From Streptomyces sp. MP131-18 (GTDB lineage Bacteria; Actinomycetota; Actinomycetes; Streptomycetales; Streptomycetaceae), in NCBI RefSeq assembly GCF_001984575.1, contig NZ_LZNS01000001.1:6812729-6876728 (forward strand): a stretch of 64,000 nt of DNA. Reading direction: 5' to 3'. The notes under the pieces were generated by a model that saw nothing but the letters and a program-made list of their open reading frames with translations, was not told where the DNA came from and did not search any database. Below are positions 33,680 to 43,069 of the stretch, piece after piece; within the stretch, counting starts at the first letter, position 1, and each line of letters begins with the position of its first letter. The position numbers were made by a program, and so were the translations under genes.

Positions 33680-33751
33680 CGCGCGCGAACTCGCGCGAAA
33701 AGCGTTCCTGGCGCGCTGCGGAACGCCCCGAGGCGGCCCGCCGCGGGGGTG

Positions 33752-33783
33752 CCCTGGCCCCGCCGTGCCCGGCGGGGCCAGGG
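33752..33783. terminator. Strong 13-bp hairpin terminator
   Basis: CCCTGGCCCCGCC (33752-33764) pairs perfectly with GGCGGGGCCAGGG (33771-33783) around GTGCCC. It ends the uptake operon and separates it from the methyltransferase promoter. Confidence 0.75.
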
Positions 33784-33901
33784 CCGTCCGCGTTGCCGCG
33801 CGGGGTCGCCGCACGACCGCACACGGCCGCCGTTCACCCACTCTGAGCTGGGGATTCGCCGGAAACGGGCCTACGATCACATGAGCCGGAAAGGGGATGT
33901 G

Positions 33902-34633
33902 ATGGACCGGAACATACGCACCGTGGACGATGTGCTGGGGCTCATGGACACGCTGTTCGCGCCGGGTGCCGACCGCTGGACGGCCGACGCGGGCGGCTGG
34001 TGGGACGACTTCTACGCGGACCGCGCCAGGCCGGTGCCGTTCTTCGCGGACAAGCCGGACGAAAGCCTCGTCTCCTGGCTCGACCACGGCCTGATCACGT
34101 CCGGCCGTGCCCTCGACCTGGGCTGCGGGCCCGGCCGCAACGCCCGCCACCTCGCCGCGCGGGGCTTCGACGTGGACGCGGTCGACCTCTCGCCCGTCGC
34201 CATCGCCTGGGCCGAGGACCGCGCCCGTGCCGCGGGCTCCGCGGTCCGCTTCGTGTGCGGCGACGCCTTCGGCCCGGCAGGCGAGCAACTCACCGGCCCC
34301 TACGACCTGATCTACGACTCCGGCTGCTTCCACCACCTGCCGCCGCACCGCCGCATCAGCTACCTCGCCCTCCTGGACCGGCTGCTCGCGCCCGGCGGCC
34401 GGTTCGCCCTCACCTGCTTCGCGGCCGGTGCGATGGGCTCGGAGCTCTCCGACGCCGACTTCTACCGCACGTCCGGCCTGCACGGCGGCCTCGCCTACAC
34501 GCCGGAGTCGCTGCGGCAGATCTTCGCCGACCTGGCCGAGGTCGAACTGCGCCGCATGCGTGACGAGCAGCCCGCGTCCGGCCGGTTCGGCGAACCGTTC
34601 CTCTGGACGGCCCTGTTCCGCGCCCGCCCCTGA
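33902..34633 (+). CDS. Class I SAM-dependent methyltransferase
   Basis: A 243-aa protein with motif I ALDLGCGPGRNARHLAARGF, acidic VDLSPVAIAWAEDRA and motif IV YDLIYDSGCFHHLPPHRR, a pattern common to small-molecule and thiopurine/tellurite-type methyltransferases. The ATG at 33902 follows an AAGGGG site; ATG 33881 is in frame but sits only 4 nt after a TACGAT -10-like element and is less likely. Substrate unknown. Confidence 0.86.
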   Translation: MDRNIRTVDDVLGLMDTLFAPGADRWTADAGGWWDDFYADRARPVPFFADKPDESLVSWLDHGLITSGRALDLGCGPGRNARHLAARGFDVDAVDLSPVAIAWAEDRARAAGSAVRFVCGDAFGPAGEQLTGPYDLIYDSGCFHHLPPHRRISYLALLDRLLAPGGRFALTCFAAGAMGSELSDADFYRTSGLHGGLAYTPESLRQIFADLAEVELRRMRDEQPASGRFGEPFLWTALFRARP

Positions 34634-34650
34634 CCGGCCGGCTCAGCGGC

Positions 34651-35622
34651 TCAGCGGCGCAGCGTGGTCTCCCGCTGCATGTGCGACAGCTTCTCGGGAT
34701 TGCGCACGGCGTAGAGCCCGGTGATGAGGCCGTCGTCGATGCGCACCGCCACGACGGTGTCCAGCTCCCCGTTGAGCCGGATGATCAGCGCCGGGTAGGC
34801 GTTGACCTGGGCCGGCCGCAGCGACGCCGCCGTGATCCTGCCCAGCCCGGCCGCCAGCAGGCGGGCCACCTTGCCGGCCCCCACGATGGGCCGCAGGACG
34901 GCCTGTTTGACTCCGCCACCGTCCCCCAGGAGGACGACGTCCGGCGCGAGGACGTCGAGCAGGCTCTGCAGATCGCCCGTTTCGACGGCCCGTTGAAAGG
35001 CCGCGAGCGCGTTCCGGCTCTGGGCCGGGGAGACGGTGCCGCGCGGCCGGCGCGCGGCGACGTGCGCCCGTGCCCGGTGGGCGATCTGGCGGACCGCGGC
35101 GGGGGTCTTGTCGACGGCTTCGGCGATCTCGTCGTAGGCGAGGTCGAAGACGTCGCGCAGCACGAACACCGCGCGTTCGGTCGGGGTGAGCGTCTCCAGC
35201 ACCAGCAGCATGGCCATCGAGACGCTGTCGGCGAGCTCGACGTCCTCGGCCACGTCAGGGGTGGTGAGCAGCGGCTCGGGCAGCCAGGGGCCGACGTAGG
35301 ACTCCTTGCGCCGGCCGAGCGTGCGCAGCCGGGTGAGGGACTGGCGGGTGGTGATCCGCACCAGGTAGGCCCGTGGGTCCCGCACCGTGCCGAGGTCCAC
35401 GCCCGCCCATCGCAGCCAGGTCTCCTGGAGGACGTCCTCCGCGTCGGCGGCCGAGCCGAGCAACTCGTAGGCGACGGTGAACAGCAGATTGCGGTGGGCG
35501 ACGAACGCCTCCGTGGCGGGGTCGGCGCCGCCGTCGGCGGGCCGCCCGGCCGTGTCCTCCGTACGTTCTCCGCGCTCGCTCTGCACCGGCTGCCCCTGCC
35601 TGTTCGCTCCGGACGGTGTCAC
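34651..35622 (-). CDS. ECF sigma factor, ECF41/SigJ type, with SnoaL-like C-terminal extension
   Basis: A 323-aa protein: sigma region 2 (AHRNLLFTVAYELLGSAADAEDVLQETWLRW), region 4 (LTPTERAVFVLRDVFDLAYDEIAEAVDKTPAAVRQIAHRARAHV) and a C-terminal SnoaL-like domain (about 200-320) ending near NPEKLSHM. In ECF41 sigmas this extension replaces the anti-sigma factor. It is divergent from its characteristic partner, a carboxymuconolactone decarboxylase. The GTG at 35622 is chosen because an ECF41-like promoter ends 8 nt upstream, implying a leaderless, autoregulated transcript. Confidence 0.9.
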   Translation of the reverse strand: MTPSGANRQGQPVQSERGERTEDTAGRPADGGADPATEAFVAHRNLLFTVAYELLGSAADAEDVLQETWLRWAGVDLGTVRDPRAYLVRITTRQSLTRLRTLGRRKESYVGPWLPEPLLTTPDVAEDVELADSVSMAMLLVLETLTPTERAVFVLRDVFDLAYDEIAEAVDKTPAAVRQIAHRARAHVAARRPRGTVSPAQSRNALAAFQRAVETGDLQSLLDVLAPDVVLLGDGGGVKQAVLRPIVGAGKVARLLAAGLGRITAASLRPAQVNAYPALIIRLNGELDTVVAVRIDDGLITGLYAVRNPEKLSHMQRETTLRR

Positions 35623-35630
35623 GCGCACAA

Positions 35631-35657
35631 GACGCCGGCCCCCGCAGCTTTGTGACG
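35631..35657 (-). promoter_or_regulatory. ECF41-type promoter of the sigma gene
   Basis: On the minus strand, CGTCACA (35657-35651), a 16-nt spacer and CGTC (35634-35631) match the ECF41 consensus TGTCACA-N16-CGTC except for one base. It lies directly before the sigma start codon, so the sigma factor probably transcribes its own gene. Confidence 0.72.
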
Positions 35658-35691
35658 CCCCTGAGAGGTGGCGCACGTCACGCCACCGTCC

Positions 35692-35718
35692 CGTCACAAG
35701 GGGCGGCCCGTCGGCATC
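35692..35718 (+). promoter_or_regulatory. ECF41-type promoter of the CMD gene
   Basis: CGTCACA (35692-35698), 16 nt, then CATC (35715-35718), a near match to the same consensus in the opposite orientation. It would drive the decarboxylase gene starting 42 nt downstream. Confidence 0.6.
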
Positions 35719-35759
35719 TCGTGTTCGTTCAGTGCAAGACCACGAGTGAGGACGAAAGT

Positions 35760-36245
35760 ATGGAAGCCCGATTCGACATGCGCGCCAACGAGGTCGCCAC
35801 CAAGTTCGCCAAGCGGCTCGCCAACGCGGGCCTGGTGATCCACCAGTCATCGCTGCCGAAGTCCACGCTGGAATTGGTGTCGCTGCGCGCCAGCCAGATC
35901 AACGGCTGCGGCTGGTGCGTCGACCTGCACACCAAGGAGGCCGCGGCCGCCGGGGAAACCGCGGTCCGGCTCCACTTGGTCGCCGCCTGGCGCGAGTCCA
36001 CCGTGTTCACCGAGGCCGAACGGGCGGCGCTGGCGTTCGCCGAAGAGGGCACCCGGCTCGCCGACGCCCACCACGGTGTGTCCGACGAGACCTGGGCCCA
36101 GGTGCGCGAGCATTACGACGATGACCAGATCGCCGCGCTGGTCTCCTCGGTGGCCCTGATCAACGCGGCCAACCGGCTCACCGTGATCGTGCACGAGCCT
36201 GGCGGCTCCTACGAGCCGGGCATGTTTGCCGCCGAGTTCTACTGA
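35760..36245 (+). CDS. Carboxymuconolactone decarboxylase / AhpD-like protein
   Basis: A 161-aa protein with the redox-type motif CGWC (Cys50, Cys53) followed by His57 in INGCGWCVDLHTKEA, as in AhpD peroxidase-type CMD proteins. GAGGA precedes the ATG. It is the standard ECF41 partner gene and is probably the sigma factor's main target, acting in oxidative or aromatic stress; the true substrate is not established for the group. Confidence 0.9.
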   Translation: MEARFDMRANEVATKFAKRLANAGLVIHQSSLPKSTLELVSLRASQINGCGWCVDLHTKEAAAAGETAVRLHLVAAWRESTVFTEAERAALAFAEEGTRLADAHHGVSDETWAQVREHYDDDQIAALVSSVALINAANRLTVIVHEPGGSYEPGMFAAEFY

Positions 36246-36563
36246 GCGGCGGACGCATCCGGCCCGGGCCCGCACTGACCCGTGGGGGCCCTGCCGTGGC
36301 ATATGTCACACCCTCTCCGGCGGGGGGAGCGGTCGCGGTCACTCCTTGGTGGGGGTGGCCGCGACCGGTGCGGCCACTCCGTTCATGATCAGGCCGCCGT
36401 GCCCGCACGCACAGGGGTTTCGGTGGGTGAACGCCTGTCTCGGGGTGTTCGTCAACCCCGTTGCTGGGAAAGGTGAATCATGGGACCGGGATACCCATGC
36501 GTCCCTGTGGGGCGTTAGGGTTACCCTGCCCGGACCGGGTGCCGTTGTACGGGTGGGAGAGTC
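36246..36563. other. Intergenic region with two small inverted repeats
   Basis: No gene is visible. CGGGGT (36441-36446) pairs with ACCCCG (36455-36460) as a small hairpin, and AGGGT-T-ACCCT (36517-36527) is an 11-bp palindrome 37 nt before the next start codon, possibly an operator. Confidence 0.4.
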
Positions 36564-36833
36564 ATGAAGCAGATAACAGCGCGGAGCGGGCCGCCACGAG
36601 TGCCTGCGATCAACTGCGGGAGCAGCGCCAACAGCGCTCGTCTCGACCGTCACTTGAGCGTGCTCTCCGGCCCCGCGGTGCCGCAGCGCGAGGCCGAGGA
36701 GGCCACGACGCTGATGCGCGAGCTGACCCAGCGCGACGAGAAGGCCCTGGCCCGAGCGCGCCGCGGTCCCCGCGTGCTCCTCGTCGCACCGCTGCGCAGG
36801 CTGCGCCGCACGCTGTTCGGCGGTCGCGGCTGA
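36564..36833 (+). CDS. Small hypothetical protein, 89 aa
   Basis: Starts at an ATG with a GGGAGAG site 6 nt upstream. The sequence is basic, with a helix-rich centre (VPQREAEEATTLMRELTQRDEKALARARRG) and Arg-rich end (APLRRLRRTLFGGRG), so it may bind nucleic acid or membranes. No family recognised. It runs convergently into the GntR gene, with a hairpin between them. Confidence 0.55.
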   Translation: MKQITARSGPPRVPAINCGSSANSARLDRHLSVLSGPAVPQREAEEATTLMRELTQRDEKALARARRGPRVLLVAPLRRLRRTLFGGRG

Positions 36834-36838
36834 CCCGG

Positions 36839-36859
36839 CCGCCGGGCCCGGCCCGGCGG
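36839..36859. terminator. Hairpin between convergent genes
   Basis: CCGCCGGG (36839-36846) pairs with CCCGGCGG (36852-36859) around a five-base loop, between the stops of the small ORF and the leftward GntR gene. Confidence 0.6.
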
Positions 36860-36867
36860 CCCGGCGG

Positions 36868-37626
36868 TCACTCGTCGGGGGAGGCGTCCATGGACACGGC
36901 AAAGGAGAACCGGTCCCCCCGGTAGTGAATCCGCGCGACGTCCACGGCCTGCCCCTGTCCGTCGTACTCGACCCCCGTGATGTGCAGGATCGGGCTCAGC
37001 AACGGCACGCCGAGCAACTGCGCCACGGGCGGATCGGCCAGCCGCGCCTGCACGGTGTTGGCGATCCGGCTGACCGTCACCCCGGCTATGTCCCGTAGCA
37101 CTTTGGTCATCGGCCAGCGTTCGAGCGCGGCCGGGTCGATCCGGTCCGCGACCTCGGGACGCACCAGGTTCTCCGCACAGTTCGCCGCCTCGCCGGTGGC
37201 CCGGTCCCGCCGCAGGCGGCGGAAGCGGACCACCTCGGCGACGCCGGGGAAGTACTCGGCCAGCTCGGCCGGGACGGGCACGGGGCCGTGGTCGAGCAGG
37301 GTGGTGACCTCGCCCGACTGCTGCGCCACGATGGTGTCCACCGAGCCGAGGAGCCGCACCGGCGTGCCCCCGCCCGCGGTCGGCCGGATGAACGTGCCGC
37401 GGCGCCGTTGGCGGGTGATCAGCCCCTCCAGCTCCAGCTCCTTCAGCGCCTGCCGCATAGTCAGCACGCTCACCCCGTAGTGGGCGGCCAGCTGCTCCTC
37501 GGTCGGCAGCCGCAACGGCGCCTCGGAGGAGCGGCCCAGGATGGACGCGCGCAGCGACTGCGACACCTGGTACCACAGCGGCAGCTTCCGGTTCAGCTCA
37601 AGCGAGTCGGGGGCGAAGACGGTCAC
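36868..37626 (-). CDS. GntR-family regulator with UTRA domain (HutC type)
   Basis: A 252-aa protein: GntR winged helix (LWYQVSQSLRASILGR, LPTEEQLAAHYGVSVLTMRQALKELELEGLI) and a C-terminal UTRA effector domain (about 90-245, ending in IHYRGDRFSFAVSMD). It lies 49 nt downstream of hmgA on the same strand, so it is probably co-transcribed and senses a tyrosine/homogentisate catabolite. GTG start. Confidence 0.88.
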   Translation of the reverse strand: MTVFAPDSLELNRKLPLWYQVSQSLRASILGRSSEAPLRLPTEEQLAAHYGVSVLTMRQALKELELEGLITRQRRRGTFIRPTAGGGTPVRLLGSVDTIVAQQSGEVTTLLDHGPVPVPAELAEYFPGVAEVVRFRRLRRDRATGEAANCAENLVRPEVADRIDPAALERWPMTKVLRDIAGVTVSRIANTVQARLADPPVAQLLGVPLLSPILHITGVEYDGQGQAVDVARIHYRGDRFSFAVSMDASPDE

Positions 37627-37675
37627 GGCGGTCGCTTTCGGCTCGGCGGGTCGTTTCCTCGGGGCCGTCCCCGGG

Positions 37676-38968
<1,293 letters not shown>

Positions 38969-38992
38969 CGCCCACGCTCCCGTCACCGAACC

Positions 38993-39016
38993 ATTCCTTT
39001 GTTCGACCGTAGGAAT
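38993..39016. promoter_or_regulatory. Inverted repeat upstream of hmgA
   Basis: ATTCCT (38993-38998) and AGGAAT (39011-39016) are separated by 12 nt, 25 nt before the hmgA start. A candidate site for the co-transcribed GntR/UTRA regulator. Confidence 0.4.
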
Positions 39017-39030
39017 TGTGGGCGGTGGCG

Positions 39031-40338
39031 TCAACGTCCGTGCACGGTGCGTGCCAAAAGCTCCGCCGCGGGCCTGCGGTTGCGGTAGGGCTGAAGCGCC
39101 TGCCGCATGTCGCGCATCGCCCGTTCTGCGTCACCGGAACGCAGCCGCTCGCGCGCCGCGAGGAAGCTCTCCCACGCCGCGCACGCCTCGTCCAGATGCC
39201 CGGTACGCAGCAGCAACTGGCCGAATCTGGCCTGGCTCAGCGCCCGGCCGCGCACATCGGACGCGGCCCGCTCGCCCGCCGCCCGGCGCAGCGCCGCCAG
39301 CGCACCGTGCAGGTCGCCGAGCGACTCCAGCACGGCCGAGGTCTGGAAGTGCAGCGCGGCCGCCGGGTAGCTGTCGAACGGCGCGGACGCGCTCCCGGCG
39401 CGCTCGGCCGCCCGCTCGGCGTGGCCCATCGCCGCGAGCGCCCCCCGGCGATCACCGGTCCGCCCGAGCACCACCGCGAGCTGCGCCTGTACGTACGCCT
39501 GCTGCGCCGGGGGCGCCGTGCGCGCCCCCCGGTGCGCGGCATCGGCCAGCTGGAGTGCCGAGGGCAGGTGCCCCAGGCGCTGCGCCTGGGCGCTCATCGC
39601 GCGCACCACCACACTCCAGGTCGTGCGGTCGCCCGACTCGTCGGCCAGCCGGTGCGCATAGGTGTAGTAGCGCTGCGCAACTCCGTGCAGCAGTCCGTCC
39701 TCGTACATACGGGCCAGCAGGAACGCGAGGCGGGCGGCCAGGACCAGGACCTCACGGCGCAGCCGCTGCGGCTGCGCCGAGGTGAGCAGGGGCATCACGT
39801 CGTCGGCAAGATACGCGGACAGCGCGCTGCGGGCGTGCCGCCCGCCGTGCGTGTCGATGGACGCCGCGAAGAACACCACCGCGTCGTGCAGCGCCGCCGT
39901 GACCTCCGTGCGCCCCCCGAGCGGGCGGCCGGGCACGGCGTGCGCCGGGGCGCCCGCCACCACCGCGTCGGCCACCCGGTAGGGGCGTTGGTGCAGCAGC
40001 GTGCGCCGGGTGGCATCGGTGTCCGTGCGGCACAGCGCCGTGAATCCGGCGACCGGGTCGGCCGGGGTGGTGTCCCGGGCGCAGCCGGGAAATCCGGCCG
40101 CCTCCGGCGTGACCGGTCTGCCGATGCGCCGGGTCAGCGCCTCCGCGGTCAGCTGCGGAACAGGGTGCCGTGGCTGCGTTCCGGACAGCCAGTGCGCCAC
40201 GGCCGTGCGGTCGTACCGGAGGATCGCGCCGATCTCGGCACCCAGGGCGTTCACGGCGCGGGCCAGCGCCTCCTGGGTCCAGCCGGCCTCGGTGAGCAGC
40301 GCCCGCAATTCGTAGTTCGGGCCGCGCCGGTTCGTCAT
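39031..40338 (-). CDS. HTH-TPR regulatory protein (NsdA-like)
   Basis: A 435-aa protein. The first 75 residues resemble an XRE-type HTH ([38 protein letters not shown]). The remainder is a run of tetratricopeptide-like helices ([60 protein letters not shown]). This layout is shared by NsdA, a streptomycete repressor of sporulation and antibiotic production, and many paralogues. Whether it has that role is unknown. AGGA precedes the ATG. Confidence 0.82.
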   Translation of the reverse strand: MTNRRGPNYELRALLTEAGWTQEALARAVNALGAEIGAILRYDRTAVAHWLSGTQPRHPVPQLTAEALTRRIGRPVTPEAAGFPGCARDTTPADPVAGFTALCRTDTDATRRTLLHQRPYRVADAVVAGAPAHAVPGRPLGGRTEVTAALHDAVVFFAASIDTHGGRHARSALSAYLADDVMPLLTSAQPQRLRREVLVLAARLAFLLARMYEDGLLHGVAQRYYTYAHRLADESGDRTTWSVVVRAMSAQAQRLGHLPSALQLADAAHRGARTAPPAQQAYVQAQLAVVLGRTGDRRGALAAMGHAERAAERAGSASAPFDSYPAAALHFQTSAVLESLGDLHGALAALRRAAGERAASDVRGRALSQARFGQLLLRTGHLDEACAAWESFLAARERLRSGDAERAMRDMRQALQPYRNRRPAAELLARTVHGR

Positions 40339-40538
40339 GGTCCTGTGTTCTCACGGCGGCGCCCGCGTCGGCAGGGCGCACGGTGGCACAGGGCCGTTGA
40401 GCCCTGCGTCACCATCACACGATCGAGTTCGCATGCACGCCGTGCGGTCACGCGCGCGTGGTGGTCGTGCGCCGGGTGGTTGACGGTGGAGCCATGAACG
40501 ACCCCGTCCTCCACGCCGCCGTCGCACGCCCCGGGCGC

Positions 40539-40558
40539 CTCCGGGCCCGGGCCCGGAG
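40539..40558. terminator. Perfect 20-bp palindrome after the MaoC gene
   Basis: CTCCGGGCCCGGGCCCGGAG is self-complementary over all 20 bases and lies 10 nt past the stop of the leftward MaoC gene. As RNA it would form a hairpin with almost no loop, so its action as a terminator is plausible but unproven. Confidence 0.5.
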
Positions 40559-40568
40559 TGCCGACCGC

Positions 40569-41030
40569 TCAGAAGTAGTACCGGGTGACCGTTTCCGCGG
40601 CGCAGACCGGTTTGGTGCCCCCCTCGCGCTCCACGGTCACCGCGAGCGCGGTCTGGATACCGTCGGGGACGTCCGTCACCGAGGCCAGGCTGCCGGTGGC
40701 CCGGATACGGGAGCCGGCCGGCAGGGGGGAGGGGAAACGCACCTTGTTGGTCCCGTAGTTGAGGGCCATGCGGACGCCCTCCACCCGGATCAGATCCGGT
40801 AGCAGGGCCGGCAGCAGCGACAGCGTCAGGTACCCGTGGCCGATCGTCGACCCGAACGGGCCGTGCGCCGCCCGCTCGGGATCGGTGTGAATCCACTGGT
40901 GGTCGCCCGTCGCCTCGGCGAAAAGATCGATCCGCTGCTGGTCCACCGTCAGCCAGTCACTGACACCCAACTGCTCGCCCACCGCGGCACGCAGCGCGTC
41001 CGGCGAGGTGAAGATACGCGGCTCCGTCAT
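40569..41030 (-). CDS. MaoC-like dehydratase (R-specific enoyl-CoA hydratase type)
   Basis: A 153-aa hot-dog-fold protein. The hydratase-2 motif is present: FAEATGDHQWIHTDPERAAHGPFGSTIGHGYLTLSL with catalytic Asp and His. It would hydrate trans-2-enoyl-CoA or a related thioester. TATCCT lies 6 nt before the ATG, suggesting a leaderless transcript. It is alone rather than in a fatty-acid operon. Confidence 0.9.
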   Translation of the reverse strand: MTEPRIFTSPDALRAAVGEQLGVSDWLTVDQQRIDLFAEATGDHQWIHTDPERAAHGPFGSTIGHGYLTLSLLPALLPDLIRVEGVRMALNYGTNKVRFPSPLPAGSRIRATGSLASVTDVPDGIQTALAVTVEREGGTKPVCAAETVTRYYF

Positions 41031-41092
41031 CCCGCCAGGATACTCGCCGGTAGCAAGAGGGGAACGGGGCCGTGCGGACCGCCGGACCCGGG

Positions 41093-41428
41093 TCAGACGA
41101 CCTGGTCGAGCCAGGGCTCCTTCGGCCGGTACCCGCAGGTGCATTCCCGCGGCAGGCCGTGGCCGCCCGGCGCCCTCCCGCGGCACGGGGCCGGCAGGTG
41201 CCGCCGATGGCCGCACGAGGCGCACGGCCACGTCTCAGGTCCGCCCACGTCCGCGGGCTTCGGCCAGAACTCCCGGCAGCCGCAGGGCCGGGGCGCGGCG
41301 CCACCGGCCCGGCTGCCGGTCGTTCCCCGGCACCGGCCGTCGACGAGGACCAGCCGGTCGTGGTCCGCGCGCGGATGCCCGCACTCCCGGCACTCCTGCA
41401 CCTGCCACGCCATGCCGCCACTCGTCAT
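41093..41428 (-). CDS. Small cysteine-rich (zinc-ribbon-like) protein coupled to the imine-reductase gene
   Basis: A 111-aa protein with ten cysteines in groups: CRECGHP, GRC, PCGCREF, PCASCGHRR, PC and CTCGYRP, suggesting two or three zinc sites. Its ATG overlaps the stop of the upstream gene (ATGA). It is basic and His/Pro-rich, without signal peptide. No family was recognised. Coupling to the enzyme gene may be functional or historical. Confidence 0.65.
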   Translation of the reverse strand: MTSGGMAWQVQECRECGHPRADHDRLVLVDGRCRGTTGSRAGGAAPRPCGCREFWPKPADVGGPETWPCASCGHRRHLPAPCRGRAPGGHGLPRECTCGYRPKEPWLDQVV

Positions 41429-42387
41429 CCGCGCCCCCCGCCTCCGTTCCCGTGCGTCCCATTCCGCGACCCGGTCCGCGTCACGTGGGAACCGGCCATC
41501 GGCTCGGCGAGCCTGAGGCGCCGCACCGCGGTCGGGGCACCTGCCACCACGTGGCCCTGGCCGAGCAGGTCCCTCAGCCCCGCGAGGGACAGCTCCAAGT
41601 GGGCCGGATCGACCCCCGCCGCGCGTGAGGCGTCCACGATGTTCGCCATCGCGGCGATCTGCAAGTCGAGCGTCTGGACGAGCCGCGGCTCGGCGCCCGA
41701 CTCCCGTTCCGCATCCACCTCCGCGGCGAAGGCGGGCAGCACCCCGGCCATGTTCACCAGCCAGCGCACGAGCAGCCCGGTGAAGCCGGCCGCGGTGCCC
41801 TCCGGCCGCGAGGTGGCCATCGCGACCGCGTGATGGAAGCCCTCGAACATCAGGTTCATCCCGCTCAGCAGGGCCAGGTCGTAGAGCGAGGCGAGACCGG
41901 TGTCCGCGCCGAGGTACCTCGCCTCGCCCAGCACCTCGATCACCTCCCGGTGCGCGTCGAAAACGCGCTGCTGACCGCTGTAGAGGAAGAACGCGTCCGG
42001 GGTGGCGACGGTCGTCGGAATGGCCATGATGCCGCCGGCCAGGAAGTCCGCACCGTGCCCGGTGACCCAGGCCGACAGCTCCTCGGCCTGTGCGGGCGTG
42101 CCGGTGGTGAGATTGACGACCGTGCGGCCCGCCAGCTGCCCGGCCACCGGTTCCAGGGTCTCCAGCACGGACCCGTGGTCCAGCAGGCACACGATGACCA
42201 GGGGACTCGCGGTCACCGCCGCCTCGACCGAGTCGGCGCGCGACGCGCCGCGCGCCACCAGCTCGTCCCCCTTGGCGGCGGTGCGGTTCCACACCGTGGC
42301 CGGCCGGTCGGCGGCGAGCAGGGCGGCGGCCAGGGCCCGGCCCATCTCGCCGAGGCCGAGCACGCTGACCTGGGCGTTGTTGCTCAT
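41425..42387 (-). CDS. Imine reductase-like NADPH-dependent oxidoreductase (IRED / 6PGDH superfamily)
   Basis: A 320-aa protein: Rossmann motif VLGLGEMGRALA (near 10-20) with the WNRT NADPH-phosphate loop, the IRED motif NLTTGTPAQAEELSAWVTGHGADFLAGGIMAIP, and YDLALLSGMN holding the Asp used as catalytic residue in many IREDs. It reduces imines or related C=N bonds; natural substrates are mostly unknown. GAGGGAG precedes the ATG. The frame is open further upstream without any stop into the TetR relic at 42942, which is unusual. Confidence 0.85.
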   Translation of the reverse strand: MSNNAQVSVLGLGEMGRALAAALLAADRPATVWNRTAAKGDELVARGASRADSVEAAVTASPLVIVCLLDHGSVLETLEPVAGQLAGRTVVNLTTGTPAQAEELSAWVTGHGADFLAGGIMAIPTTVATPDAFFLYSGQQRVFDAHREVIEVLGEARYLGADTGLASLYDLALLSGMNLMFEGFHHAVAMATSRPEGTAAGFTGLLVRWLVNMAGVLPAFAAEVDAERESGAEPRLVQTLDLQIAAMANIVDASRAAGVDPAHLELSLAGLRDLLGQGHVVAGAPTAVRRLRLAEPMAGSHVTRTGSRNGTHGNGGGGRG

Positions 42388-42454
42388 GTGGGTACTCCCT
42401 CGGGTGCGCTGATCGCTGTCGTTCCTCACCCTCACGGAGGCGACCTGGCGGCAC

Positions 42455-42480
42455 AAGTACCCACAATGAAGTGCGTACTT
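42455..42480. promoter_or_regulatory. Inverted repeat AAGTAC-N14-GTACTT upstream of the imine-reductase gene
   Basis: AAGTAC (42455-42460) and GTACTT (42475-42480) form a dyad 68 nt before the ATG. The sequence resembles HxlR-type operators, which commonly lie between IRED-like genes and divergent HxlR regulators. No hxlR gene is present here; the TetR relic begins immediately beyond. Confidence 0.5.
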
Positions 42481-42485
42481 ACCCA

Positions 42486-42942
42486 AAGGTGCGTGGTGCC
42501 GCCGCCTGCCGGGTGGGGTGGGTGCGGTGCCGTAGCGGAGTCCGTCGACGAGCAGGGCGACCATGCGCCGGGTGTGGCCGTTGTCGTCGTCCTGTGCCGG
42601 CAGGGTCAGGTTGCGGGTGGCGAGCAGCAGGTCTTCCGGGGCGACGTCGGGGCGGATCTCGCCGGCTTTCGCCGCGGTGTCGAGCAGGGTGCCGAGGACG
42701 GGCAGCAGGCGCTGTTCGAAGCAGGAGGGCAGGGCGCCACAGGCCGGGTCCCCCGAGTGCAGGGCGGCGCTCAGTCCGCGTTTCGTGGCGATGAAGGCCG
42801 TGAAGCGCCGGAGCCGCTTGGTGAGTGCTTCGGCCGGTGCGTGCCGCGCGGCGAGGGGGGATGCGGCGTCGGCGCGCACGCGCCTGCGGGGCTCTCCGCC
42901 GGCCGCGCCGGCGTCGGCTTCCTGTGTCGCGTCCTCGCTCAC
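42486..42942 (-). pseudogene. TetR-family regulator lacking its DNA-binding domain
   Basis: The frame begins GTG 42942 with an AAGGGAG site and reads RRRVRADAA, the usual lead-in to a TetR HTH. It then jumps to the ligand-binding domain (PAEALTKRLRRFTAFIATKRGLSAALHSGD, FEQRLLPVLGTLLDTAAKAGEIRPDVAPEDLLLATRNL). The roughly 50-60 residues of the helix-turn-helix are missing without loss of frame. No stop codon ends it; the frame runs on into the imine-reductase gene. It could be a dead gene or a trimmed, non-DNA-binding protein. Confidence 0.75.
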
Positions 42943-42975
42943 GATGCTCCCTTGCTCCCCTGCTCACTTGCTAAG

Positions 42976-43016
42976 CGGAACACCGTTCCGTATTGTCTGG
43001 GCTGAACGCTGTTCCG
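42976..43016. promoter_or_regulatory. TetR-type operators before the aldo/keto reductase
   Basis: CGGAACACCGTTCCG (42976-42990) is a perfect palindrome with 6-bp arms; GAACGCTGTTC (43004-43014) is a second, shorter one with the same half-site. They lie between the TetR relic and the aldo/keto reductase and are the expected sites of the regulator before it lost its HTH. Confidence 0.7.
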
Positions 43017-43069
43017 TTTATGCGGCGTAGCGCGCTGCATCGGGCACCGGCCAACGCACAAGGAGCTTC

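Noticed and set aside
40458-40802. Short rightward frame between the NsdA-like and MaoC genes
   Set aside because: Antisense to the MaoC gene for most of its length and includes the palindrome; no motif.
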